A stretch of 64,000 nt of DNA from Azonexus sp. (lineage in GTDB: Bacteria > Pseudomonadota > Gammaproteobacteria > Burkholderiales > Rhodocyclaceae). Position numbers and translations under genes: made by a program. Under the pieces are notes generated by a model, which worked only from the letters and a program-made list of their open reading frames with translations, did no database searches and was not told where the DNA came from. Numbering within the stretch: the first letter of the stretch is position 1; every line of letters starts with the position of its first letter. The DNA is taken from the NCBI GenBank assembly GCA_031274715.1, contig JAISPT010000067.1, positions 1-64,000 of the forward strand, in the 5' to 3' direction. This document shows positions 18,896 through 30,664 of this stretch, piece after piece.

Positions 18896-19585
18896 ATGTC
18901 CCCGACCGCTCCCAGCCCCCGCACCGTCATTCATCGCAAACCGCAGCGCGCTCACTACGATGCCGCCACCATCGCCGCCATCATCGATACGACGCTGATC
19001 TGCCAGATCGCCTTCAACCAGGGCGGCAGCGTGCATTGCCTGCCGACCGCCTGCTGGCGCATCGGCAACGCGCTATACATCCACGGGGCCAACAACTCGC
19101 GCCTGACGCAGACGCTGTTGAGCACCGAATGCGCCGTCTGCATCGCCCATGTCGACGGCCTGGTGTTTGCCCGTTCGGCTCTCCATCATTCGATGAACTA
19201 CCGCTCGGTCGTCATTTACGGCCGCTTCGCCGCGGTCGACGCGCCAAGCGAAAAGGCAGCCGCCCTCGCCGCTTTCGTCGACCACGTCAGCCCCGGCCGG
19301 ACGGCGCTGGTCCGCCCGCCGAACACGGCCGAATTGGCCGGTACCCGGGTGTTGCGCTTGGCGCTGGACGAAGCTGTGGCCAAGACCCGCGACTGGGGCG
19401 TCGTGGACGATGCCGAGGATCTGGCGCTTCCGGTCTGGGCAGGCGTTGTGCTGCTCCAAATTTCGGCCGGCATGGCGCAAGCCGAAGTCGGCTGCGCCGG
19501 TCAGCCACAGCCCGCCCTCCCCGCCTTTCTCACTACTGCGCAGAGGACATCGCCGACACCCGATCCTGCACCCGAGCAAAGCTAG
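18896..19585 (+). CDS. Pyridoxamine 5'-phosphate oxidase-related flavin-binding protein
   Basis: A 229-residue protein starting at the ATG at 18896, which follows a strong AGGAGG; a frame open further upstream runs through the regulatory repeats. The fold pattern is that of the FMN-binding split barrel (NimA/COG3467 group): ICQIAFNQGGSVHCLPTACW, then GNALYIHGANNSR and NYRSVVIYGRF. Its substrate is unknown. It is divergent from a MocR regulator, a common pairing that hints at PLP or amino-compound metabolism. Confidence 0.8.
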   Translation: MSPTAPSPRTVIHRKPQRAHYDAATIAAIIDTTLICQIAFNQGGSVHCLPTACWRIGNALYIHGANNSRLTQTLLSTECAVCIAHVDGLVFARSALHHSMNYRSVVIYGRFAAVDAPSEKAAALAAFVDHVSPGRTALVRPPNTAELAGTRVLRLALDEAVAKTRDWGVVDDAEDLALPVWAGVVLLQISAGMAQAEVGCAGQPQPALPAFLTTAQRTSPTPDPAPEQS

Positions 19586-19733
19586 AACGCCGACACCATG
19601 CGGAATCGCAGTGCCGCAGTCTGCGCTCCCAAATGTTGGTCTGTTCGCAGGAGAAGAGTGGAAATTGGAACGCCAAACGTAAGCGCGGCCGGGTTTTCAC
19701 CAAGCCGCGCAGGCATGCCGGTTTCGTCCCGGA

Positions 19734-19761
19734 AGCCTCGCGGCGGTAGGACCGCGAGGCT
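19734..19761 (-). terminator. Hairpin downstream of katG
   Basis: A perfect 10-bp inverted repeat, AGCCTCGCGG and CCGCGAGGCT, with an 8-base loop, 20 bases after the katG stop. No clear T-tract follows on the katG strand, so it is either an atypical terminator or a 3' stabilising stem. Confidence 0.5.
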
Positions 19762-19781
19762 CCGGAACGTTGTTACCGGTA

Positions 19782-22013
<2,232 letters not shown>

Positions 22014-22062
22014 TTACCGAGAAAACCTGAGCGCCCATCCTAGCCCAAATGCATCACTGTTC

Positions 22063-22102
22063 CTATCGAAACAAAATAATTTTGACGATAGTCCTTGTTT
22101 AT
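22063..22102. promoter_or_regulatory. AT-rich dyad upstream of katG, possible OxyR-type site
   Basis: The 356 bases between katG and the lipoyl gene hold no other gene. Within them CTATCG (22063-22068) and CGATAG (22086-22091) flank a near-palindrome, CAAAATAATTTTG. ATAG at 22088-22091 is followed after seven bases by TTAT, close to the ATAG-N7-CTAT half pattern of OxyR sites. The match is partial and binding is a guess. Confidence 0.3.
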
Positions 22103-22342
22103 TGAACAGCCAACAAAAATTCGATTCAAGCATTTGAAAAATAACCAAACTTACGGGAATTTAACTATTAAAAATGGGTTCCGGCATGCTGCGGAAACCC
22201 TTCAGGCATTCCTTCGCCGGCATGCCGATAGATGTCAGAAATTCATCCGGAAACTGAGGCGGACGGTACGCGGTTCCGGAGAGGGCTGCGCACTATACTG
22301 GTGTCGGTTCGACTACAAGCTGTTACCTGAAAAATTCCATCC

Positions 22343-22609
22343 ATGCCCCTTCGCACCGTTCATATGCCCCGTTTTCCCGAATGCTGGGAAAGCTGCGGCT
22401 CCTGTGCCGCCGGTCCCGTCTTCATTCTCGAACTGTCGATACAGGTCGGTGACTGGGTAGAGCGTGACGAAACGATCTTGACGCTGGAGACCGGCAAGGT
22501 GGCGCTGGACATTCCATCGCCGTTCTCAGGGCGAGTTGTCGAAATACATGTCGCGGCGGGCGACGAGGTCGATGAGGGAGCGCCGCTGGCAACGCTGGCT
22601 ACAGACTGA
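22343..22609 (+). CDS. Stand-alone lipoyl/biotinyl-domain protein
   Basis: An 88-residue protein made of a single biotinyl/lipoyl attachment fold. LTLETGKVALDIPSPFSG holds the lysine that would be lipoylated (Lys52); ETGKV resembles the ETDKV of E2 lipoyl domains rather than the EAMKM of biotin carriers. GRVVEIHVAAGDEVDEGAPL is the second half of the barrel. The N-terminus is unusual in having three clustered cysteines (ECWESCGSC). An internal ATG eight codons in is an alternative start. There is no E1, E3 or E2 catalytic gene nearby, so its enzyme partner is unknown. Confidence 0.75.
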   Translation: MPLRTVHMPRFPECWESCGSCAAGPVFILELSIQVGDWVERDETILTLETGKVALDIPSPFSGRVVEIHVAAGDEVDEGAPLATLATD

Positions 22610-22648
22610 ACAGACATTCGGCCCACAACTCGGCTGCTCCCTCGGGCA

Positions 22649-22990
22649 TTACTTTGGGCGATTGATCACCATGTCGTTGCGGATCTCTCGTACGCCGGGC
22701 ACCCTGCTGGCCAGATTGAGCGCCCGACGCAGCGACCGTTCGTCGGGCACTGTGCCACCGACTGTGACCACGGCATTGCTCGTCCGCACGTGGAGTCGCG
22801 AGCCGGCTAGACCCACGTCGGTACGCAGCAGCCTTTCGACCTTGTCATGCAGTCCTTCATCGAGGATCTGTCCGGCAACCCCGAGAGCAGCGATGGCCGG
22901 CGGACTATCGGTAGCGGATACCCCGATGCCGAGTACACCGAGCATCGCCGCCAGCGTCAGGTAAATAACGCGAAGCTTGGATCGGATCAT
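22649..22990 (-). CDS. Secreted BON-domain protein
   Basis: A 113-residue protein starting at the ATG at 22990 (GGAG eight bases upstream). An N-terminal hydrophobic segment (VIYLTLAAMLGVLGIGVSA) is a signal peptide or anchor, followed by one BON domain at about residues 45-110 with VRTSNAVVTVGGTVPDE and RVPGVREIRNDMVI. BON domains occur in periplasmic proteins such as OsmY and are thought to contact membranes. No operon partner is evident. Confidence 0.8.
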   Translation of the reverse strand: MIRSKLRVIYLTLAAMLGVLGIGVSATDSPPAIAALGVAGQILDEGLHDKVERLLRTDVGLAGSRLHVRTSNAVVTVGGTVPDERSLRRALNLASRVPGVREIRNDMVINRPK

Positions 22991-23156
22991 TTCCGGCACT
23001 CCCATGGTTGCTGACAGTCAACCTAAGCGAAGCTTATGCCAGAATGATTTTATATATAAAACAAATGCTTACCGATAAATCGGCGCAATCCAACACCAAA
23101 AACGTCGCTTCCGGGCGACAACCCAAGCGCTCATTCGCCACCGCCAGCAACTACCG

Positions 23157-24554
23157 TTACCGTTCGCTGCCGCCCGTGCTATCGCCCCGGAACATCGCTG
23201 GCGTCAGGTCGTGTTTCTGCAACAGGCGGTAGAACTCGGTGCGGTTGCGATCGGCAATCCGGGCAGCATCGGCAACGTTGCCGTCAGTCAATTTAAGTAG
23301 CTGAACCAGATAATTGCGCTCGAAACGCTGCTTGGCCTCGGCGTAGTTCAGGGCTTCCATGGCCGGCACACGCAGGGCACGCTGAACCAGCGACAGCGGT
23401 ATCAGCGGCGTCGACGTCAAGGCGCAGCTTTGTTCGACCACGTTGTAGAGTTGCCGGACATTACCCGGCCAGGAGGCAGCGGCCAGCGCTTCGAGCGCTT
23501 CCGGAGCGAAGCCGGTGATCGGTTTGCCATACTTGGCGGCAACCTGCTGTACAAAATGGGCGGCCAGCATCGGGATATCCTCCCGCCGCTCGTCCAGCGG
23601 CGGCAGGGTCAGCGACACGACATCGAGCCGGTAATAGAGGTCTTCGCGGAACTGCCCTTCGGCCATGGCGGCATCGAGATCGCGATGGGTGGCCGAGAGC
23701 AGGCGGACGTCGACCGGCTCAGCGCGGGTCGCCCCGACCGGGCGCACGACCCGCTCCTGCAAGACGCGCAACAGCTTGACTTGCAGCGACAGCGGCATAT
23801 CGCCGATTTCGTCGAGGAACAGCGTACCGCCGTTGGCCTCCTGGATCAGGCCGACGCGGCTGGCGGCGGCGCCGGTGAAGGCTCCCTTGACGTGGCCGAA
23901 CAGTTCGGATTCCAGCAGTTGCTCGGGAATCGCACCGCAATTGATGGCCACGAAAGGGCCGCGCGCGCGCGGGCTGGCGCGATGAATGGCGCGCGCCAGA
24001 ACCTCCTTGCCGGTACCGCTGTCGCCGCGGATGAGAATGCTGGCATCGGATTGCGCGACCATCCGCGCCTCGGCCATCAGCTCCGCCATCCGGCTACTGC
24101 AGAAAACGATGCCTTCCAACCAGTCGCCCGGCGCCCCGGTACTGTTCGTGATCAAAGTGTCGGCCGGCCCGGGCGCTGACAGGTTGAGTGCCTGGTCGAT
24201 CTTGGCCAGCAGCGTCTGGCTGTCGAAGGGTTTGGTCAGGTAACCGAACACCCCCTTCGAGGTTGCCGCCACGGCATCGGGTATGGTGCCGTGCGCGGTC
24301 AATAGGATGACCGGCAGACTGGGCCGGGTCGCGCGGATTTCCTCGAACAGCGAGAGCCCATCGCGTCCCGGCAGGCGAACATCGCTGACGACAACCCGCG
24401 GCGCCTCGACGGCAATCCGAGCCAGCGCCTCTTCCGCCGAACCCACCGCCGATACCTTGAAACCGCGCGCCTTCAGGCGGATCGCCAACAGCCGGAGAAT
24501 ATCCTCGTCGTCGTCGACGACCAGAATATGGGCCCCCTCGTTGTCCATCGTCAT
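23157..24554 (-). CDS. glrR: GlrR-type sigma-54 response regulator
   Basis: A 465-residue regulator. The receiver domain has acceptor Asp58 (VVVSDVRLPGRDG). The AAA+ domain has Walker A GDSGTGKE, the sigma-54 contact loop GAFTGA and a Walker B LFLDEIGDM. A Fis-type helix-turn-helix closes the protein (NVADAARIADRNRTEFYRLL). Its ATG overlaps the TGA of the lipoprotein gene upstream, completing the glrK-qseG-glrR order known from enterobacteria, where GlrR binds TGTC-N10-GACA. Two such sites lie at 26682 and 26748. Confidence 0.92.
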   Translation of the reverse strand: MTMDNEGAHILVVDDDEDILRLLAIRLKARGFKVSAVGSAEEALARIAVEAPRVVVSDVRLPGRDGLSLFEEIRATRPSLPVILLTAHGTIPDAVAATSKGVFGYLTKPFDSQTLLAKIDQALNLSAPGPADTLITNSTGAPGDWLEGIVFCSSRMAELMAEARMVAQSDASILIRGDSGTGKEVLARAIHRASPRARGPFVAINCGAIPEQLLESELFGHVKGAFTGAAASRVGLIQEANGGTLFLDEIGDMPLSLQVKLLRVLQERVVRPVGATRAEPVDVRLLSATHRDLDAAMAEGQFREDLYYRLDVVSLTLPPLDERREDIPMLAAHFVQQVAAKYGKPITGFAPEALEALAAASWPGNVRQLYNVVEQSCALTSTPLIPLSLVQRALRVPAMEALNYAEAKQRFERNYLVQLLKLTDGNVADAARIADRNRTEFYRLLQKHDLTPAMFRGDSTGGSER

Positions 24555-25156
24555 CGCTGGCCTCCCTGGGTTCCTTGCTCGGCTCGTGGCCGTGGCGACA
24601 GGGTGCGCTCGATATCGGCCAGACTATTGAGCTTTTCCCGGAGTTCCTGGGCCTTGCGCTGGCTTTCCTTGAGCAGTTGGCCCTGACGCTCAAGCAGTCC
24701 CTCCTGACGCAAACGTTCGCTATCGAGGCGTAAGCGTTCGTTATCGAGACGCAAGCGCTCGCCGTACTGATCAGCCAGCATTTGCGCCAACGGGTGCAAT
24801 TCGACGGCGGCCGGCTCACTTGAGCGCAGGGTTTGCTCGACCAGCGCTAGCGCTTTGGCGGTATCGGCCTGGCCGAGCGGATGGCCAACCACCATGGCCA
24901 GACGGATCTGGTTCGCCGGCCCAGCCGGCAAGGTCGCCAGAAGGCTGCGTTCCCTGGCCAGTTCGGCGGTATTCAGGTGACCAAGCGACTGGTAGTAAGT
25001 CAACAGCGGCACGGCTCCGGGTATCTCGACCGTTGGCTCGCTGCTTACCGGCACCGGTGCCTGGACACAACCGGCTGCCAACAACGCAGCCATGGCCAGA
25101 ATACTGATCGATCGGCGACTGCCGAGCGCCGCTCGCTCTGGAAAATCAACTCTCAT
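24551..25156 (-). CDS. qseG: QseG-like outer membrane lipoprotein
   Basis: A 201-residue lipoprotein from the ATG at 25156, with lipobox LAAGC at Cys30. Residues 125-185 are a strong heptad-type coiled coil, with near-repeats of RLRLDNE and RLRLDSE. In enterobacteria the equivalent YfhG/QseG sits between the GlrK kinase and GlrR regulator genes and controls the kinase from the outer membrane. The gene overlaps glrK by 11 bases and glrR by 4. Sequence similarity to QseG is weak; the call rests on position and architecture. Confidence 0.75.
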   Translation of the reverse strand: MRVDFPERAALGSRRSISILAMAALLAAGCVQAPVPVSSEPTVEIPGAVPLLTYYQSLGHLNTAELARERSLLATLPAGPANQIRLAMVVGHPLGQADTAKALALVEQTLRSSEPAAVELHPLAQMLADQYGERLRLDNERLRLDSERLRQEGLLERQGQLLKESQRKAQELREKLNSLADIERTLSPRPRAEQGTQGGQR

Positions 25157-26552
25157 CAGGTATTTCCACAACAAAATGCCCTCCTCGCTCGACTGGCATT
25201 ATCGCAACAGCACCACCCATGGCGCGTACCAGTTCACGCACGATGGACAAACCGACGCCACTGCCCTGGCGCGGCATCGGCGCCTCGCGTTTGCCCTGGA
25301 CGAAGGGATCAAAGATGCGCTGGCGGTCTTCCGGCGCCACACCCGGTCCCTGGTCGATGCATTCAAAACGCAACATTCCCTTGTGGCGCGCCAAAACCAG
25401 CTTGACCTCGCCGCCTTCCGGGCTGAAATCGATAGCGTTCGACAGCAAGTTGTCGAGCGCCACGGCCAGCTTGTCGGCATCGATCAGCGCCGTACCCGAG
25501 GCCGACACATCGACGACAACGCGCACCTGCCGCGACTGGGCATGCAATTCGCGGCGCTTGACCACACCGGCCAGAACCTTATGTGGATCGCCGCTTTCCA
25601 GATGCAGCTTGCGCGCCTCGAAAGCCGCCCCGTTCAGGCTGAGCAGGCTTTCGATCTGACGCTGCAAACTTTGCACATTATGCTGCAGGATATCGACGAC
25701 CTCATGCTGGTTTTCCCCCAGCGGCCCGGGAACTTCCTCGCGCAGCAGGGCTACGCCTTCCTTCAGCGCCGTTAGCGGCGTTTTCAATTCGTGCGAAACA
25801 TGACGCAACGCCTGCTCGCGATCGGACTCCAGATCAGCCAAGCGCTGGCGCAGCCAGTCCAGGCGGCGGCCGAGTTGGCGTAAATCGTCCGGCCCGCCGA
25901 CTTGCACGGCTTCGTCGAAACGATTAGCACCGAGGCGGCCGATGGCCCGCTCCAGTTGGCGCAGGGGACGGACCAGCCACCAACCCATGGCCAGCGCGAC
26001 CAGCAAGGCGCCGCCCAAAGCCAACAGAATCTGCCCCCCCAACTGCAGACGATGCGCTTCCAGTTCGCCGAGCAAATGCGCATTCTGGCTTTCGATCCAG
26101 CGCTGGCCGGCCTGCTTGAGCAAATCGTTCAATTCCATCAGGCGTGCCAGGAAAGGTGTCAGCTCGTCCTTGCCGATCCGCTTGTCGAGGCCGCCACGCA
26201 GTGCCCCGGCGACCATCCGCCAACCACCAAGCAAGGGCGACAGGGGCTCTGCGGCCAAGCTGTCGAGGCGATCGACGAGCACTAGCGACTGGCTCAGGTG
26301 TTCATCGAAACGCTGGCGAAACAGCGGATCCTCAAGCACCAGGTATTGCCGCGCGCTGCGTTCGATATCGACGCTACGCTCAGCCAGTTCCTGGATCGCG
26401 GCCGTCAGTAGGATCGCCTGCTCGCTGCTTCGGCGGTTCTGTTCGACCAGCGTTTCGACCAGCATCCAGCTATGCAACGCCACGCCACCGAGCAACAACA
26501 CAATGAGGGCAAAACCTGCCAGCATGCCCTGACGAAAGGAAATTCGGATCAT
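25146..26552 (-). CDS. glrK: GlrK-type sensor histidine kinase
   Basis: A 468-residue kinase with membrane helices at about 10-31 and 172-194 around a mostly helical periplasmic sensor. A HAMP segment and a HisKA domain with His254 (HVSHELKTPLTAL) follow, then an HATPase domain with NLLSNAIDF and the glycine boxes DQGPGVAPEDRQRIF and GSGVGLSIV. It is the first gene of the operon with the lipoprotein and GlrR and should phosphorylate GlrR in response to an envelope signal. Confidence 0.92.
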   Translation of the reverse strand: MIRISFRQGMLAGFALIVLLLGGVALHSWMLVETLVEQNRRSSEQAILLTAAIQELAERSVDIERSARQYLVLEDPLFRQRFDEHLSQSLVLVDRLDSLAAEPLSPLLGGWRMVAGALRGGLDKRIGKDELTPFLARLMELNDLLKQAGQRWIESQNAHLLGELEAHRLQLGGQILLALGGALLVALAMGWWLVRPLRQLERAIGRLGANRFDEAVQVGGPDDLRQLGRRLDWLRQRLADLESDREQALRHVSHELKTPLTALKEGVALLREEVPGPLGENQHEVVDILQHNVQSLQRQIESLLSLNGAAFEARKLHLESGDPHKVLAGVVKRRELHAQSRQVRVVVDVSASGTALIDADKLAVALDNLLSNAIDFSPEGGEVKLVLARHKGMLRFECIDQGPGVAPEDRQRIFDPFVQGKREAPMPRQGSGVGLSIVRELVRAMGGAVAIMPVERGGHFVVEIPDES

Positions 26553-26681
26553 CCCACGCGCTGGAAAGAAAAATAGAAGTTTTAGTCTAGCTTTTTCGAT
26601 TCATTTGGTCAGCCCACCGATTATGCCAAACAATACCATTACACGACCAATAATAATAAATAAATCAAAATGATAATAAAT

Positions 26682-26699
26682 CGTCGTCAGTTAGCGACA
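26682..26699. promoter_or_regulatory. Candidate GlrR activator site, distal
   Basis: CGTC, ten bases, GACA: one mismatch to the TGTC-N10-GACA site bound by E. coli GlrR. It lies in the 413-base AT-rich gap between glrK and the acyltransferase gene, about 158 bases upstream of the sigma-54-type promoter. The gap holds no other gene. Confidence 0.5.
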
Positions 26700-26747
26700 G
26701 GCAAATTCAGTCGGATCAGCAGCATTGGCGATCACCCCCGAAATACA

Positions 26748-26765
26748 TGTCGCCCATCAACGACA
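26748..26765. promoter_or_regulatory. Candidate GlrR activator site, proximal
   Basis: TGTC, ten bases (GCCCATCAAC), GACA: an exact match to the GlrR consensus, 66 bp from the distal site and about 90 bp upstream of the -24 element. This is the expected distance for a sigma-54 enhancer site acting on the acyltransferase gene. Confidence 0.6.
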
Positions 26766-26839
26766 AACCCACCTGCAACACGAATATTTCAATTTAAAAA
26801 ACAAAATTAATTCATTGTTTATTAAAAACAATTACAATC

Positions 26840-26855
26840 CGGCATAGTTATCGCA
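26840..26855 (+). promoter_or_regulatory. Candidate sigma-54 promoter of the acyltransferase gene
   Basis: CGGCATAGTTATCGCA has GG and GC at the -24/-12 spacing required by RpoN (ten bases between them), with GGCAT and CGCA around them. Transcription would start about base 26866, leaving a leader of about 100 bases before the ATG at 26966. The two GlrR-type sites upstream strengthen the call. Confidence 0.55.
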
Positions 26856-26965
26856 TTGATGCTTTTCACTATCTGCTCCACCCGCAACAGGCTATGACAA
26901 GGATCAACATGTTCAGTAGCCGTCTGATTGCCTCACCCAGCGTCCCCGCTTAAAACTGCCTCACC

Positions 26966-27610
26966 ATGTTTTCGCCAGCCGTTCGCCCCTACCCCTCCTA
27001 TCGCGGTGCCCACATCGACCGCCCAGCCTCGCCATCTGCGTCCGAGTTTTCCATCCGCCAGGTGACCAGCGTCGGGGAGCGGCTGGCAGCAGAGCAACTG
27101 GTAAGGCGAATGTATTCCTGGCGCGGTTATCGCGTCGCCGCTCCCAAGCACAAGGCGGACGACAACCACCGGATGACACTGGGCGCCTGGCAGGACGGCG
27201 AGCTAGCGGCAACTCTGACCATGGCCGTCGACCGCGGCCAGGGTTTGCTCTGCGAAGCCCTGTATCCCGGTGAAATCGCCGCCCTGCGCGACGACAATAG
27301 GCGCCTATGCGAATACTCGCGTTTCGCCATCGATCCCGAATTCAGTTCGCAGAAACTGTTGCGTGCCTTTTTTCTGCGCGCTTACCACCTCACCTGCCGC
27401 ATTCTCGAAGCCACCCACGCGGTGATCGAGGTCCACCCGCGCCACCGCCGCTTCTACGAGCGAGAACTGGGCTTCGCTGGGCCGGGTACGGTACGCATCT
27501 GCCCACGAGTCGAAGCACCCGCCCTGCTGCTGCACCGCGATCTGCGCCGCGATCAGCACCAGCCTCTGCCGGAGATATTGCGCAGCGATCCGATGCCGCT
27601 TGCCGCCTGA
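26966..27610 (+). CDS. FeeM-like N-acyl amino acid synthase / GNAT-fold acyltransferase
   Basis: A 214-residue protein with the FeeM/GNAT pattern: EFSIRQVTS, then GRMTLGAW-like strands, CEYSRFAIDPEFSSQK near residue 120, and HAVIEVHPRHRRFYERELGF near 150. FeeM enzymes join fatty acyl chains from acyl-ACP to amino acids; related acyltransferases occur with exosortase/PEP-CTERM systems. It is divergent from glrK and has a sigma-54-type promoter with GlrR-type sites. The acyl donor and acceptor cannot be read from the sequence. It ends 65 bases before ettA. Confidence 0.7.
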   Translation: MFSPAVRPYPSYRGAHIDRPASPSASEFSIRQVTSVGERLAAEQLVRRMYSWRGYRVAAPKHKADDNHRMTLGAWQDGELAATLTMAVDRGQGLLCEALYPGEIAALRDDNRRLCEYSRFAIDPEFSSQKLLRAFFLRAYHLTCRILEATHAVIEVHPRHRRFYERELGFAGPGTVRICPRVEAPALLLHRDLRRDQHQPLPEILRSDPMPLAA

Positions 27611-27675
27611 GCAGCCATCCGCTCCCGGCGGTTCTTGGGTACACTGTCGCCCTTTCATCGTTTCCGGACAGCTCC

Positions 27676-29340
<1,665 letters not shown>

Positions 29341-29373
29341 ATGCGGCGCCCTGCCGCGACAGCGGTAGACGTA

Positions 29374-29406
29374 AAACGGGCGCCGCTACGGCGCCCGTTT
29401 CTTTTT
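29374..29406 (+). terminator. Rho-independent terminator of ettA
   Basis: AAACGGGCGCC pairs perfectly with GGCGCCCGTTT around a 5-base loop, and the stem runs into TTTCTTTTT. It begins 33 bases after the ettA stop. Confidence 0.9.
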
Positions 29407-29446
29407 ACCTGCCGCCATTGTGCAAGGTGGCGACAGCAAATACTGG

Positions 29447-29725
29447 TCAGTGCTTGAGGCTAGCCGAAAAGACGGCACGGGTCTTTTCGGAAAAAGAGAA
29501 TTCATTGAAGGTGCGCTCAATCTCGGCCTCGTTGCGGCCTTCCGAACGGTCTTCGAAACAGATGCCGATGGTCTTACCATTGGCGGCGAGTGTCTGAAAA
29601 GCGTAACGCCAACGCTGGGCTTCCGCCAGCCGCTCGCGCAATTCAGCCTCATTGGAAATTGCAATGCCAGCCTCTTTCAGGGAATCCAGAAATTGTTCGA
29701 AGGATTCATTGCTCAGACTACCCAT
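29447..29725 (-). CDS. Small conserved-looking protein of unknown function
   Basis: A 92-residue acidic protein starting at the ATG at 29725, which has GGAGA at good spacing; the frame stays open for 12 more codons without a better signal. It is predicted largely helical, with no cysteine cluster, signal peptide or membrane helix (SFEQFLDSLKEAGIAIS, then WRYAFQTLAANGKTIGICF). I do not recognise a family. It lies alone on the minus strand between ettA and a methyltransferase gene and is convergent with ettA. Confidence 0.6.
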   Translation of the reverse strand: MGSLSNESFEQFLDSLKEAGIAISNEAELRERLAEAQRWRYAFQTLAANGKTIGICFEDRSEGRNEAEIERTFNEFSFSEKTRAVFSASLKH

Positions 29726-29835
29726 TTGGTTCTCCGTAGAAGTTCGGTGCGCCAGCACCATGTTGCGAATAACGACGCGATTTCGATTCGGTTGACACGA
29801 AAGTCAGCGATCGTTGAATGCGATAATCGCGCCCC

Positions 29836-30657
29836 ATGAAGAAGCTGAACGCCCCTGCCGTGATCCCGGAGATTCGTCCCGGACAGTCCATCGAACTGCT
29901 CAAGGAACTGCACATCCTGACCCGCGACGGCAAGCTCAACCAAGACAGCCGCCGTAAACTGAAACAGGTCTATCACCTGGTCCAATTCATCGAGCCGCTG
30001 CTGGCCGATGCCGAAACGCTGGTCGATCACGGCGCTGGTAAGTCCTATCTCGGCTTCATCCTGTATGACCTGTGTATCAAGGATCGTGCCAGCGGCGAAA
30101 TCATCGGCATCGAAAGCCGTCCCGAGCTGGTCGCCAAATCCTGTGAATTGGCCGTCCGGCTTGGCTTTCCGCGCATGCGCTTCGTCGCTTGCACGGTCGA
30201 GGAGTCACTGGCATCGAGCGAGCTCCCGGCCCATGTCGATGTCGTCACCGCGCTACACGCCTGCAATACGGCGACCGACGACGCGATCCGTTTCGCCCTT
30301 TCCCGACAGGCCCGGCACATCGTCCTCGTCCCCTGCTGCCAGGCCGAAGTCGCCGCCGCGATGCGGGCCGGGAAAAATGAATCGCTAGGCAAGACACCGC
30401 TGTCCGAATTGTGGCGGCATCCGTTGCATACCCGCGAACTGGGCAGCCACTTGACCAACGTGCTGCGCTGCCTGCTGCTCGAAGCACATGGCTACGACGT
30501 GACCGTCACCGAGCTGGTTGGCTGGGAACATTCGCTGAAGAACGAGCTGATCATCGCCAGCCGGCGCGGCGCACCACGGAAAAACGCTCGCCAGCGGGCC
30601 GAGGCCATCCTGCGCGAATTCAATATCGAGGAACTCGCCGGACGGTTCACCTACTAA
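29836..30657 (+). CDS. Class I SAM-dependent methyltransferase (Methyltransf_32 type)
   Basis: A 273-residue protein with the SAM-binding motif LVDHGAGKSYLGFIL at about residues 62-76, then IIGIESRPELV, VTALHACNTATDDAI and IVLVPCCQ. This pattern matches the PF13679 family (GSTCD/METTL25-related). The DxGxGKG-type motif with ALHAC and PCCQ is typical of that group, whose bacterial substrates are unknown. The gene ends 7 bases before rlhA, so the two are probably co-transcribed; an RNA substrate is possible but not shown. Confidence 0.8.
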   Translation: MKKLNAPAVIPEIRPGQSIELLKELHILTRDGKLNQDSRRKLKQVYHLVQFIEPLLADAETLVDHGAGKSYLGFILYDLCIKDRASGEIIGIESRPELVAKSCELAVRLGFPRMRFVACTVEESLASSELPAHVDVVTALHACNTATDDAIRFALSRQARHIVLVPCCQAEVAAAMRAGKNESLGKTPLSELWRHPLHTRELGSHLTNVLRCLLLEAHGYDVTVTELVGWEHSLKNELIIASRRGAPRKNARQRAEAILREFNIEELAGRFTY

Positions 30658-30664
30658 GACCGCC

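Noticed and set aside
26894..26953. Short frame of 19 codons in the leader of the acyltransferase gene
   Set aside because: It has an ATG and a weak ribosome site, but its sequence shows no regulatory run of codons and no pairing hairpins, so a leader peptide cannot be supported.
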